Assembly (NCBI GenBank): GCA_024276305.1
Contig: JAJRXK010000023.1
Span: 42,595 to 106,594, forward strand
Direction of reading: 5' to 3'
Length of the DNA: 64,000 nucleotides
From: Candidatus Krumholzibacteriota bacterium
GTDB taxonomy: Bacteria > Krumholzibacteriota > Krumholzibacteriia > JAJRXK01
Every line of letters starts with the position of its first letter. Position 1 is the first letter of the stretch. The translations under genes and the position numbers were made by a program. The notes beneath the pieces were generated by a model. That model was not told the DNA's origin. It searched no databases and saw only the letters and a program-made list of their open reading frames with translations. This document shows positions 18,387-27,582 of this stretch, in pieces.

Positions 18387-21300
18387 ATGAAGATCAACTC
18401 CGTGCGGCTCTTGGTTGCCGCCTGCCTCCTTGGCGCACTCAGTGCCGTCTCCTTCGACAGTTCTCACGCCCAACCAGCGCTCTTCGAAGACCTCTCCACG
18501 ACAGACTTCGAAGACACGTCGCTGACCACAGCGAATTGGAACACCTCGTCTGGGGTTCTCGAGCTCTATGCCTTCGCGCCGAGGAAAGTGGGCGGGAAGA
18601 ACTATGGAACCTCGGTGAAGGGGCTCGCGGTCTCGGGAGACCATGTGTTGCTGGGTCTCGCTTCGAGCAACTTGCAGGTGGTCAACATCAGTGATCCGAC
18701 TTTGCCCTTCTCCGAGGCCTCGATCTCCACCGGAGCCTATGTGGACGGGGTGACGGTGGTCGGAAACAGGGCCTTCGTATGCGCGGGTCCCTCGGGTTTG
18801 CAGATCTATGACCTCCAGAATCCCGCCTCACCGATTCTGCTGGGCTCCTTCAGCACCGTCGGCGACGCCCGCAAAGTCTATGCGGCCGGATCATTGATCT
18901 ATGTGGTCAGCGGGAGTTCCCTGGAGATCCTCGACGCACGGAACCCGGCGGCACCGGTTCGGATCGGACTCTACACTTCTTCGGGATTGTTGCGGGGTGT
19001 GGAGGTGCGTGGTCGTCACGCCTATCTGGCCTCCGGCTTCGCCGGACTCGAGATCCTCGATGTGAGCAATCCGACCCTTCCGGTGCAGGTGGGGGCGTTC
19101 AATTCCGTGGGATACGCCCAAGACCTGCGGGTTGACGGTCACTACGTCTACGTCGTGAGCGACACCGCTGGATTGCAGGTATTCGATGTCACTATGCCAA
19201 CCGCTCCGGTCTTGGTCGGGAGCTATGACACTCCGGGTCTGGCCCGCGGCTTGGATGTGGAGGGGACCACGGCTTATGTCGCCGATGGATCCAGCGGCCT
19301 CGCAGTCGTAGACCTCTCGAATCCAACCCTTCCCACCTTGATGTTCCAGGTCCCCACGGCGGGTTTCGCGGTGTCGGTGGAGGTCGAGGGTAGTCATGCC
19401 TATGTCGCCGATGACACGGATGGACTGGGGGTGTATGAGGTCCATCAGCCCGTCGAACCGTCGTTCCGGTCTTCGCATACCATCGCCGGGTTCATGCAGC
19501 GCTCCGATGTGGTGGATGGAAGGGCCTATGTGGCGGAGGGATCCAATGGTTTGGAGATTCTCGACGTTGTGGATCCGGCCATGCCGGCCCTGGGAGCCTA
19601 CCTCAGCCCCGGATCTGTTGGAGATGTCACGGTCGTGGGCACGACCGCCTTCCTGGCCTCTGGCAACGCAGGTCTCGAAGTCGTGGATGTGACCAATCCC
19701 GGTACGCCATCGCTCTTGGGAACGTACGGCGATGTGAGTTGGGCCCAGGCGGTGCAGATTCAGGGAAATTTCGCCTTCGTGACGAGCGGGGATTCGATGT
19801 TGGTGGTCGATGTGGCCAATGTCGGGGCGCCGACTCTCGTCAGCTCCTATTCCCCGGCCGGAGGTGGGATCAACTATAGCCTTCGAGTGGTGGGAAACCG
19901 CGCGTACATCTCGAATAGCGCCCAAGATCTGGTGATTGTCGATATCTCGGACCCGTGGGTTCCGATCGGGGTCACGACCGTCGATCTGCCGGGGGGGCCT
20001 TCGTTCATCACCTCGCGCCGCGCGGAGCTTTGGGGGAACTACGCCTATGTTCCGCACAGCAATGTCGGCGTCGTCGTCGTCGATCTGCAGACCATGAGCC
20101 CGGTCGCCACGATTCCAGGTCATTTCGATGCAGTTTCGGTGCAAGGAGACGAACTCTTCGCCGTCGAAAGGACGGTTGGTTTGCAGGTCTTCGACATCTC
20201 CGATCCCACCGCTCCGATTTCCACGCCCCGCAGCTACGCTCTTGGCACACAGGGTGTGGACGTCCAGGTCCACGACGAGCGGGCCTATCTCTGTCACGGT
20301 GGAGCCTTCGAGATCGTGGAGGTGGCACAGCATCGCCTCGATCTCTTCCGCAATGTCGGGGTCTCGACGAATTGGGCCAACTCCATCGGCAATATCATGA
20401 GGGCGCGATTGACCTCTGTCGAGAGCGGTGCCGTGAACTGGGAGTTGAGCGCGGACGGCGGAGCGAATTGGGCAAGCTTCTCTCCGACCAATGCCTGGAC
20501 GAGCCTCACGTTCACTGGAACGTCCCTGCGCTGGAGAGCCACGCTCGACTTTCAGGGATCCGTCGATCCTTCGGTCGATCGACTACAGATCGACGTGGTC
20601 GGGGAATCCGCCCGCATCGAAGCGATCACGGACGTGGGAAACGACCAGGGCCGACAGGTGCGATTGGAATGGAGTCGAAGCGGGCATGACTTCGCGGGGG
20701 ATAGCACTCAGATCACCCAATATGCGGTCTATCGCAAGATCGAGGCGGGGCTGGCACCAATGAAGGCAGCTCCCGCGTCTTCGGATCCGGTGGCATCACT
20801 GGCGCCGGATCTGAGAGATCGGGTCGCGGCGATGGCGGCGGCGGGCTGGGATTTCGTGACCGCCGTTCCCGTTCGGGTGCAGGATCGATATGCGGTGGTC
20901 GTGCCGACCATGGCGGACTCGTCGATCGTGTCGGGGCAGCACCTGAGCACCTTCATGGTCAGTGCCCTCACCGCAACTCCGGGCGTGTTCTTCGATTCTC
21001 CCCCGGACAGCGGCTACTCGGTCGACAACCTAGCTCCCGGTCCGCCGCAGGGAGTCGCGGCGACCTACCAGGCCGCCGGGGTGACCCTGGACTGGGCCGA
21101 CAATCCCGAGGCCGATCTGCGATTCTACCGGATCTATCGGGGCACGACTCCGGGCTTCGCTCCTGATGGCGCTCACCTGGTGGGAGAGTCGGCGCTGTCA
21201 GCGTGGACCGATCCGACGGCGAGTCCCTGGGGATATGCCTACAAGGTGTCGGCGGTGGATTACTCGGGGAACGAGAGCCTCCTGAGCTCTCCACAAAGTG

Positions 21301-21605
21301 CGACCGATGTTCCCACGACGGAGGGTCTGCGCTTCGCCCTTCATGAGGCGGTCCCCAATCCCTTCAATCCTCGGACCACCTTGAGCTATTCGCTCCGAAG
21401 CACCGGGCCGGTCCAGCTCATCATCTACAATGCTGCCGGTAGAGTCGTGCGCACTCTCGTCGATGAGGAGCAGGCTGCGGGAGACTATCGCGTGGAGTGG
21501 GCGGGTCGAGATCAGTCCGGTCGCGGGGTGGCTTCAGGAGTCTACTACTACGAGCTACGATCGAAGGGTCAGGCTGAGCGCCGTCCCATGGTGCTGTTGA
21601 AGTAG
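18387..21605 (+). CDS. Large secreted LVIVD-repeat propeller protein with FlgD-like sorting domain
   Basis: A 1072-aa exported protein. Signal peptide about 1-28 (ends SSHAQ). Residues about 70-660 hold some thirteen LVIVD-type repeats of about 42 residues ('YVVSDTAGLQVFDVTMPTAP' is one), predicting one or two beta-propellers. A sandwich domain and fibronectin-III-like domain (about 880-970, 'VTLDWADNPEADLRFYRIYRG') follow, then a FlgD-like domain with AVPNPFNPRTTLSY and tail RRPMVLLK. ATG 18387 was chosen because it places the signal peptide at the start. Repeats of this type are usually extracellular binding surfaces. It is flanked by hairpins, so probably monocistronic. Confidence 0.83.
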   Translation: MKINSVRLLVAACLLGALSAVSFDSSHAQPALFEDLSTTDFEDTSLTTANWNTSSGVLELYAFAPRKVGGKNYGTSVKGLAVSGDHVLLGLASSNLQVVNISDPTLPFSEASISTGAYVDGVTVVGNRAFVCAGPSGLQIYDLQNPASPILLGSFSTVGDARKVYAAGSLIYVVSGSSLEILDARNPAAPVRIGLYTSSGLLRGVEVRGRHAYLASGFAGLEILDVSNPTLPVQVGAFNSVGYAQDLRVDGHYVYVVSDTAGLQVFDVTMPTAPVLVGSYDTPGLARGLDVEGTTAYVADGSSGLAVVDLSNPTLPTLMFQVPTAGFAVSVEVEGSHAYVADDTDGLGVYEVHQPVEPSFRSSHTIAGFMQRSDVVDGRAYVAEGSNGLEILDVVDPAMPALGAYLSPGSVGDVTVVGTTAFLASGNAGLEVVDVTNPGTPSLLGTYGDVSWAQAVQIQGNFAFVTSGDSMLVVDVANVGAPTLVSSYSPAGGGINYSLRVVGNRAYISNSAQDLVIVDISDPWVPIGVTTVDLPGGPSFITSRRAELWGNYAYVPHSNVGVVVVDLQTMSPVATIPGHFDAVSVQGDELFAVERTVGLQVFDISDPTAPISTPRSYALGTQGVDVQVHDERAYLCHGGAFEIVEVAQHRLDLFRNVGVSTNWANSIGNIMRARLTSVESGAVNWELSADGGANWASFSPTNAWTSLTFTGTSLRWRATLDFQGSVDPSVDRLQIDVVGESARIEAITDVGNDQGRQVRLEWSRSGHDFAGDSTQITQYAVYRKIEAGLAPMKAAPASSDPVASLAPDLRDRVAAMAAAGWDFVTAVPVRVQDRYAVVVPTMADSSIVSGQHLSTFMVSALTATPGVFFDSPPDSGYSVDNLAPGPPQGVAATYQAAGVTLDWADNPEADLRFYRIYRGTTPGFAPDGAHLVGESALSAWTDPTASPWGYAYKVSAVDYSGNESLLSSPQSATDVPTTEGLRFALHEAVPNPFNPRTTLSYSLRSTGPVQLIIYNAAGRVVRTLVDEEQAAGDYRVEWAGRDQSGRGVASGVYYYELRSKGQAERRPMVLLK

Positions 21606-21630
21606 TCCCGGGGCGATCCGGTCATCGAGT

Positions 21631-21655
21631 GGCCCGGGACCTTCGGTCTCGGGCC
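21631..21655 (+). terminator. Terminator-like hairpin with UUCG loop
   Basis: GGCCCGGGACC-TTC-GGTCTCGGGCC, 11 base pairs including one G-U, closing a C(UUCG)G tetraloop, 26 bases after the stop codon. ATTCTCGT follows rather than a T-tract. Confidence 0.6.
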
Positions 21656-21884
21656 ATTCTCGTGATGCTGGTGGCGTTGTCTCATCTGATCGCCTGCCAG
21701 GCCGATGCCAATCGCATGGAACTCATCGATCCCAGGCCGCTCTTCAGGAGTCGAATCTGGGATCGCAGTTCGAATTGTATCAGAACGGACCCACCTCGCC
21801 CCTTCTTCTGCCAGCGGAGGCCCCGTCGCCCGATTCCGCCGGGGAGAAGGCGGCGGGGCGAGTTCTGGAACGGAGGAGTTTCAC

Positions 21885-22595
21885 ATGCAGCAGAGATCGG
21901 CTCTGGCTCACCGGAAGCCTCTGGAGGTCGACGGCGTGGAGAAAGATGCGTCGCCGGCCTCTCGGCATCCTCTATACTGGCCACGTCGTCGCTACTCTTC
22001 CTCCAACCCCTCCCGCTCCTTGCGCACACGAAGCTCCCGAGATGCCAATGCCTCGCTCGCGCAACTGCTCGAGGTCTGTGCTCGTGGCGATGAAGAGGCC
22101 TGGGAGAGGTTGGTGGGGCGCTTTGGCGGGTTGGTGTGGTCGGTGGCCATCGAGGTGGGGCTGAGCCGCGATGATGCGGCAGATGTCTTTCAATATGTGT
22201 GGATGGAATTGCATCGGTCGCTACGCCGCATCCACGATGCCGAAGCTCTGCCGCGGTGGCTCATGGTCGCCACCCGACGCCAATGTTACAAGGTTGCCGC
22301 CCATCGCCGCCGCTGCGGGATTCCCATCGATGCACAGATCGGTCCGGAGCTCCTCGACCCCAAGCGGCTGGCGGACGAGGAAGTATTGGTCAAGGAACAT
22401 CGTCGCCGACTGGAGGAGGCCATGACTCGATTGAACCCCAAGGATGCGGAACTGTTGCGCCTGTTGTTCTTGGATCCAGATCGACCGAGCTACGAGGAGA
22501 TATCCCGCCGGACCGGCCTCGCAGTCGGATCCATCGGTCCCATCCGTGCGCGATGTCTGCGACGACTGCGGGTCCTCATGGAGGAGAGCTCATGA
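21885..22595 (+). CDS. ECF-type sigma factor, module 2
   Basis: A 236-aa sigma-70-family protein. After about 50 variable, basic residues, region 2 runs about 55-125 ('LAQLLEVCARGDEEAWERL', 'DDAADVFQYVWMELHRSLR', 'PRWLMVATRRQCYK'). Region 4 is at about 175-235 ('RLNPKDAELLRLLFLDPDR', 'SYEEISRRTGLAVGSIGPIR'). ATG 21885 has GGAGGAG six bases upstream and is preferred to an in-frame start 180 bases earlier. The stop overlaps the next start as ATGA. Together with the two following genes it forms a tightly coupled operon. Confidence 0.86.
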   Translation: MQQRSALAHRKPLEVDGVEKDASPASRHPLYWPRRRYSSSNPSRSLRTRSSRDANASLAQLLEVCARGDEEAWERLVGRFGGLVWSVAIEVGLSRDDAADVFQYVWMELHRSLRRIHDAEALPRWLMVATRRQCYKVAAHRRRCGIPIDAQIGPELLDPKRLADEEVLVKEHRRRLEEAMTRLNPKDAELLRLLFLDPDRPSYEEISRRTGLAVGSIGPIRARCLRRLRVLMEESS

Positions 22596-23089
22596 GCCAG
22601 AAGAAGAATGCTGACCATTCCGGGTCGACCGATCGGGTCCTCGAGGGGTTGGACGAGCAGACCTGGGAAGCTCCGCCGGAGGAAGTCCTGCGTCGAGTCC
22701 GTCGGATGGAGGACAGCGAAGTGCTTCCGGAGCCCGAAGAGTCTCTCGTCGAGAGTTGCGCTCCCGAGGATGTTCGAGCGGCAGCGGCGGCCATCGACGA
22801 TGGGGACGAGGTGGTCATCACCCGGAGCCATGAAGATGCCGATCTCACGATCACCATTCAACCTCCTGATGGTGAGGGAGACTGGATGGTCAGTGGGAGG
22901 ATTTGGTTGAGACAGGAGTCCGAAGAGCCCATGCAAGTGGCTCTGGTCCACGAGACCCACGTGTTGGCGGCGAAGCGAGTCGAGAACGGGGAGTACTTCG
23001 AGTTCGAAGAGGTCCTCCCACGGCAGTGGTATCTCGAAGTTCATTTGCCGACGGGAGCTTGCTTGCGGATCGACGATCTGTTGTCATGA
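22592..23089 (+). CDS. Small acidic cytoplasmic protein between sigma and CHAT genes (anti-sigma candidate), module 2
   Basis: A 165-aa acidic protein with no signal, transmembrane helix, Cys-rich zinc site or family I recognise. The N-terminal third is helical and charged ('EEVLRRVRRMEDSEVLPEP'); the C-terminal half is predicted beta-rich ('VVITRSHEDADLTITIQPP', 'WYLEVHLPTGACLRIDDLLS'). Both ends overlap neighbours by four bases (ATGA), so sigma factor, this protein and the CHAT protein should be made in step. By position it corresponds to the anti-sigma of the other modules, and might be the CHAT substrate or inhibitor. That is inference only. Confidence 0.6.
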   Translation: MSQKKNADHSGSTDRVLEGLDEQTWEAPPEEVLRRVRRMEDSEVLPEPEESLVESCAPEDVRAAAAAIDDGDEVVITRSHEDADLTITIQPPDGEGDWMVSGRIWLRQESEEPMQVALVHETHVLAAKRVENGEYFEFEEVLPRQWYLEVHLPTGACLRIDDLLS

Positions 23090-25749
23090 AGATACCACCC
23101 TCGGATCTGGACGGCGCTCGTGCCGAGGTCATGCAGTGGTTGATCCGTGATCCGGGTCGAGCTCTCCGCGAGGCACGGGCCCTCCTCCAGCAGGCCTCGC
23201 CGACGCTGAGGGATCATGGTCTCAATCTGCGCTTGTTGGCACATGCTCTCCGGGCCAGTGGGCGGTTGGAAGAGTCCGTGCAGAACTACGCCAATGCCCA
23301 CGCGGTTCTCGAATCCATCGACCCGTGTGCGGCGGCCCGGACCACCATCGGATGGGTTCAAGCTCTGGCGATGCTCGGTCGCCTGGACGAAGCGGCCGAT
23401 CTCGTACGCCGGGTTCGACCGCGCCTCCGTCGTGACGACAACCTGGCGGTGGCGCGTTTGGACACCAACCTGGCCAATGCCTGGCTCCACGCAGGAAACG
23501 CGAAGGCGGCCGGGCCGCTGTACCGTCGGGCCTACCGGGTCTTCGAAGCCGCCGGTTGCAAAGAAGAATCTGCGCATGCGGCCTTCGGCATGGCCCGCGC
23601 TCATCTTCGTCGGGGAGACCGTCCTCGGTCTCGCGAATGGTTGGGCCGCAGTCGGGCGGCTCTCGGCTCCGATCCGCCGCCGGTGCTGGGGACCTATGTC
23701 GACGCCACGGCGGCGATCCTCGACGTTCTGGAGGGGGCGAGGGGTCGAGGCCTCGACACCCTCGTGAACCTTGGGCTCCGTCTCGACCATTTCGAAGACC
23801 GCCGGGCTGCGGTGGAAGTTCAGCTCTACCTGACGACATTGCTCCTAGGTCTGGGCTGTGTGGGAGCGGCGCGCCGCAGTGCAGACGAATGCTTGCAGAG
23901 GGCGACCGAGATCGGAAGTCGCTTTGATGCGGCCCGGAGCGCGCTGTTGGCGGCGCGAGCCTGCGAAGAGCAGGGGAACGCGCTCGACGTGACGCACTAC
24001 CTCTCCATGGCGGAAGAGATGGGTCCCAAGGATGCTCTCCTCTGGAGATCTCGTCTGCGACTTCTCCAGGCGCGGGTCGACATGAGCTCCGGTCGGGTGG
24101 GGGGAATCCACGCCGAGTTGGCCCGACTGCAAGGAAAGCTGGATCGGCTGGATCCTTCGGCCACCGCCGTGCTCTGTCGTCGAATCCGGGCCGAGGCCTG
24201 GTTGGTCGCAGGACGCCCGGCGGTCGCGGCGAGGCTCCTGCGGCGCGCGCGACGGCAGGCGGCAGCCTCGCATGCGAGGGGATCGTTGCCTCGTCTCGCT
24301 CTCCTGTTGGCTCGTTGTGCGGAGGCGCGGGGGGACTCCCGGTCCGCAGTGCGTTGGGCCGAGCGATCGGTGACCGAACTCGAGAGTGAGCTCATGGAAT
24401 GGCACATCTCCTCATTGAGGAGCGAGGGCGCAGAGGCTCGGGATGTGGTTCACGGTGAGGCGGCGGACATCGTTCTACGAAATGCGCGTCGTCGAAGAGT
24501 GGAGCGCGCCCTCGAGGTCGTGGTTCGGTCGCGGTCTCCTCGTCTCATCGAAGACCTTCTCGAACATCTGCCCGCAGCGGAGAGAGAGAATGCACGTCGC
24601 CTCCATGACGAGATTCTTCAACGGCATCAGGAAGACGAGGAGGGTTTCGACAGCACCACGCGATCGCGTTCCGCAGTCATGACCTCCATGGAGAAGAAGA
24701 GCCGTTTCGGACCGGGTCCAGGTTTCGGCCCGCGTTCACCTCAGGTGGTGCGTCGGGCATGGCGGCTCCGCCGTACCGAGAATTGGCGAGGACGACTCGG
24801 ATCACGGACTCTGGTGCTCTTCCATCGTTCAGCGACTCAGTGGCGGGCCTTCATCGTGCCCGCTCGTGGCCCGGTACGAAGCGTAGCGCTGGACGAGCTG
24901 TCGGAGACCCTGAAGAGGGTTTGGCGTCCTCTGCGCTTGATCTTCGAAACGGCTGCGCGCCTGACCCGGGATCGACGAGAGGAATTCTTGGACCGTACCC
25001 ACGAAGAAGCCGAGCATTCCCTGACCTGTCTGCGCCAAGCGATTGTGACTCCCCTCGACCTCGACGCCTCGCGCGTGATCCTGATTCCAGATGATCAACT
25101 CCACGATCTTCCCCTCGAAGCGATCTTTGGCATGCAGTCACAGATCGTCGAAGTGTCGCGGCTGCCTCATCCGGCATTGTTGCGTTCGTCTCGCCCTCGA
25201 CGGAAGCCAACCGCTCTGCTTCTGCATGGATCGAGCCCTGGGCAGGAGGCCGAGGTTCGGGCGCTGGGCCGTCGTTTCCGGAAGAGCGGATTCACGGTTC
25301 ACACTTCGCAGCGTCGACGCGCCCTGGCCTCCCACACCGAGGGGGTGGGGGCACTGCACTTGGCGGCCCACGGGGTGTTCCACCGCCGCGACCATCATCT
25401 CTCGAGCATTCACCTTGGAGATGGCCCCATGGGATTCGACCATCTTCGCTCGCGGAGCTTGCGCGGTGCGCTGATCGTGTTCTCGAGCTGCGAGTCCGGG
25501 CTGGCGGCGCGACGCGCGGGTCGCGACCTCGACGGATGGATCACTTCGGGCTTCGCCCAAGGTGTCCGCGAGATGGTCTTGACGCTGTGGAAGATCGACG
25601 ACTCCGCCTCGCGGAGCTTCGCTGCGAGTTTCTACGATCACTGGCTGAAGGGACGGAGCGCCGGGGAGTCGGCAGTCCATGCGGCCAGAGAGGCGCGACG
25701 GCGGGGAGAGCATCCCTACCGCTGGGCAGCGCACTTCGCGGCCGGCTGA
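23086..25749 (+). CDS. Cytoplasmic TPR-CHAT protein (caspase-like peptidase), module 2
   Basis: An 887-aa protein with no signal peptide, unlike the other two CHAT proteins here. Residues about 10-500 are helical repeats of TPR type ('NYANAHAVLESIDPCAAART', 'GPLYRRAYRVFEAAG'), Arg- and Ala-rich. The C-terminal CHAT domain (about 600-887) has the His motif LHLAAHGVF (H762) and the Cys motif FSSCESGLA (C802), so the dyad is intact. ATG 23086 overlaps the previous stop (ATGA). Expected role: a peptidase activated through its TPR sensor, acting in the cytoplasm near the 165-aa partner and the sigma factor. Confidence 0.87.
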   Translation: MKIPPSDLDGARAEVMQWLIRDPGRALREARALLQQASPTLRDHGLNLRLLAHALRASGRLEESVQNYANAHAVLESIDPCAAARTTIGWVQALAMLGRLDEAADLVRRVRPRLRRDDNLAVARLDTNLANAWLHAGNAKAAGPLYRRAYRVFEAAGCKEESAHAAFGMARAHLRRGDRPRSREWLGRSRAALGSDPPPVLGTYVDATAAILDVLEGARGRGLDTLVNLGLRLDHFEDRRAAVEVQLYLTTLLLGLGCVGAARRSADECLQRATEIGSRFDAARSALLAARACEEQGNALDVTHYLSMAEEMGPKDALLWRSRLRLLQARVDMSSGRVGGIHAELARLQGKLDRLDPSATAVLCRRIRAEAWLVAGRPAVAARLLRRARRQAAASHARGSLPRLALLLARCAEARGDSRSAVRWAERSVTELESELMEWHISSLRSEGAEARDVVHGEAADIVLRNARRRRVERALEVVVRSRSPRLIEDLLEHLPAAERENARRLHDEILQRHQEDEEGFDSTTRSRSAVMTSMEKKSRFGPGPGFGPRSPQVVRRAWRLRRTENWRGRLGSRTLVLFHRSATQWRAFIVPARGPVRSVALDELSETLKRVWRPLRLIFETAARLTRDRREEFLDRTHEEAEHSLTCLRQAIVTPLDLDASRVILIPDDQLHDLPLEAIFGMQSQIVEVSRLPHPALLRSSRPRRKPTALLLHGSSPGQEAEVRALGRRFRKSGFTVHTSQRRRALASHTEGVGALHLAAHGVFHRRDHHLSSIHLGDGPMGFDHLRSRSLRGALIVFSSCESGLAARRAGRDLDGWITSGFAQGVREMVLTLWKIDDSASRSFAASFYDHWLKGRSAGESAVHAAREARRRGEHPYRWAAHFAAG

Positions 25750-25822
25750 AAAAATCGGGTCTCCCTCTGTATCAGATCTCTCGACCACGGCCCCTCCCTG
25801 CGAATCAGCCCCGAAGGAGCCC

Positions 25823-25841
25823 TGGCGCCGGAACGGCGCCA
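25823..25841 (+). terminator. Short hairpin downstream of the module 2 operon
   Basis: TGGCGCCG-GAA-CGGCGCCA, perfect 8-base arms, 74 bases after the CHAT stop. No T-tract, so only a weak terminator call. Confidence 0.35.
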
Positions 25842-25868
25842 TCTGGTTCCGCTGGCCCGGGCGTGGTA

Positions 25869-25897
25869 TTGTCGGAGGCGCGGCCTCCGGGTATATC
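25869..25897 (+). promoter_or_regulatory. Candidate promoter of the subtilase lipoprotein with dyad in the spacer
   Basis: TTGTCG (25869-25874), 17 bases, TATATC (25892-25897); both match consensus at 4 of 6. The spacer carries the inverted repeat CGGAGGC-GCG-GCCTCCG (25873-25889), which could be bound by a regulator. The leader would be about 26 bases and includes GAGG before the ATG. Confidence 0.45.
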
Positions 25898-25929
25898 GTG
25901 CTCTGTCTCGCTCCTGAGGTATTGGTCCC

Positions 25930-27189
25930 ATGCGTTCAACTCCTGCCGCAATCCTATTCACTTTGGTTCTTGCTTCCTTTGGTGCGTGTTCCGAAGGACC
26001 CGACCGGTCCCCGACCACCCCGTCGGTGGACCACTCGTTCCCCGGCGGAGCGCAAAACGTCGGAGTCCAGCCTGTCGGCGATCTCCTGGTTCCGCTCATT
26101 CCCGCCACCCCCGATGTCTTCGTGACCAGCGTGACCCCGGGGGCGGACCCTGCGGAAATCGCGGGCCGCAATGGCTGGGTCGTAGAAAGAGTGCTGTCGG
26201 GGAACGTGGTCGTATTCTCTGCCGTCACCAATCCGGGAGATCTGGACAGTGACACCGATATCGCCAGCTACGAGCTCAATCAGCCCGCAGGTCTGGCGCT
26301 GGGGCAGGAACTCACGATGGGCTTCTATGAGGGCCAGATCTTCGACGTCGGAGATCTCCAGGCGGGGACGAGCCTCAGTATCTTCGGATACTCAAGTGAT
26401 CGTTCGCCTGATCTAGGTGTGGGTGTACGAGTGGGGGTCATCGATACCGGTGCCGACATCGGGCATTCACTTCTCGTCGACCGGATCGTCTTGCCGGTCG
26501 GTGCAGATTGGTTGGGATGGGAAGAAACTCCCGATGGCATCGACAACGATAATGACGGTCTCATTGATGAGGCCTTTGGGCACGGGACCTTCGTCGCCGG
26601 AATGATCGCCCAACTCGCACCGGGAGCGCAGATCATCCCCATCCGTGCTCTCAACTCGGACGGTTTCGGAAGTTTGGCCGATGTGCTGTCGGCGATGGAC
26701 GCCCTTCTGGCCCAGGGGATCGACGTCCTGAACCTGAGTCTGTCGCTGAGCAGCTACTCGCCCACTTTCGAGGCGCGTCTGCAGACGCTGTCGAACGCGG
26801 GAGTTCGAGTGATCGCGGCGGCGGGGAATCAGGGAGGTGCGACCGCCTATCCGGCCAATTCTTCTCTCGCAGTCGGAGTTGCCGCCCTGGAATCTCCATC
26901 GGTGTTGGCCAGTTTTTCCAATCGCGATCGTTTCTGCGAATTGGCGGCGCCGGGAGTTGGATTGCTGAGTTGTTATCCCGGAGAGGCCCTGGGGTGGGGG
27001 GATGGAACCTCGTTCGCAGCGCCGGTGGTGGCCGGGTGCTTGGCTGCGACCCTCTCTCTCGGAGCAGACCTCGACTGCTTGCTCAGCAGCGCGGTGGCTC
27101 TCGACCCTCTGCTCTATGGCCAGCTCGCGTTGCCCGCCTGTTCGGGCCTCTCGCGAGCTGGATCCCGAGTACAGGTCGAAATGCGCTAG
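25930..27189 (+). CDS. Subtilisin-family (S8) serine protease lipoprotein
   Basis: A 419-aa lipoprotein: signal with lipobox FGAC (C20). After a pro-region of about 120 residues comes the S8 catalytic domain with D172 (VGVIDTGAD), H218 (GHGTFVAG) and S361 (DGTSFAAP), so the triad is complete. 'GIDNDNDGLIDEAFG' just before the His resembles a calcium-binding loop. The protein stops soon after the catalytic domain, unlike many relatives with C-terminal sorting domains; a sorting-domain-like remnant lies in another frame downstream (27338-27460). It lies 180 bases after the module 2 operon, in the same direction, with its own candidate promoter. Probably a periplasmic or surface protease. Confidence 0.88.
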   Translation: MRSTPAAILFTLVLASFGACSEGPDRSPTTPSVDHSFPGGAQNVGVQPVGDLLVPLIPATPDVFVTSVTPGADPAEIAGRNGWVVERVLSGNVVVFSAVTNPGDLDSDTDIASYELNQPAGLALGQELTMGFYEGQIFDVGDLQAGTSLSIFGYSSDRSPDLGVGVRVGVIDTGADIGHSLLVDRIVLPVGADWLGWEETPDGIDNDNDGLIDEAFGHGTFVAGMIAQLAPGAQIIPIRALNSDGFGSLADVLSAMDALLAQGIDVLNLSLSLSSYSPTFEARLQTLSNAGVRVIAAAGNQGGATAYPANSSLAVGVAALESPSVLASFSNRDRFCELAAPGVGLLSCYPGEALGWGDGTSFAAPVVAGCLAATLSLGADLDCLLSSAVALDPLLYGQLALPACSGLSRAGSRVQVEMR

Positions 27190-27337
27190 AGAACGAGGAG
27201 TCCGGGACGGGGGCTTGTCGTGCCGTTTCCGTCAATGGCGGAGAATTGGCCACAGGAAAGGGATCCACCGTGGATCTCTGGCGCGAGGAAGTGGGGACGG
27301 ACCTCCCGCGGGTCGTATTGTCAGGGCCACCCGTTGC

Positions 27338-27460
27338 ACCGAAATCCGATTCGTGGTGGCCCGCGAGGAATGGATCAGGGTCTCGATCGTCGACGTGCAG
27401 GGACGGTACATGCACTCCGATTCACGGACGGACAGCCGAAAGTTGGTGCTTCTTAAATGA
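27338..27460 (+). pseudogene. Remnant of a FlgD-like sorting domain out of frame after the subtilase
   Basis: In the second forward frame this stretch encodes TEIRFVVAREEWIRVSIVDVQ followed by GRYM and ending SRKLVLLK before a stop. This matches the first strands and the terminal 'xLLK' of the sorting domains elsewhere in the window (compare TTIRYSLADRSSVVIEIFDV and RRPMVLLK). The NPFNP core is not preserved, and the segment is in a different frame from the subtilase that ends at 27189. It may be the frameshifted C-terminus of that protease. The similarity is short, so the call is tentative. Confidence 0.4.
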
Positions 27461-27582
27461 TATGGAACGGCTGGATTGTACGGCCCTCAATGCGCCAGTC
27501 GCGCCGCGCGTTGGCGGAGGCCGCTGTGGCGGTCGAGGCGGCTGATGAGATTCGCGATGAGGGCCTTGGATTCCGTCTCGGA

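Noticed and set aside
21629..22093. Possible small lipoprotein reading ILVMLVALSHLIACQADA
   Set aside because: The signal-like stretch is followed by Arg/Pro-rich shadow sequence, there is no ribosome site, the hairpin at 21631-21655 overlaps it, and the frame runs into the sigma gene.
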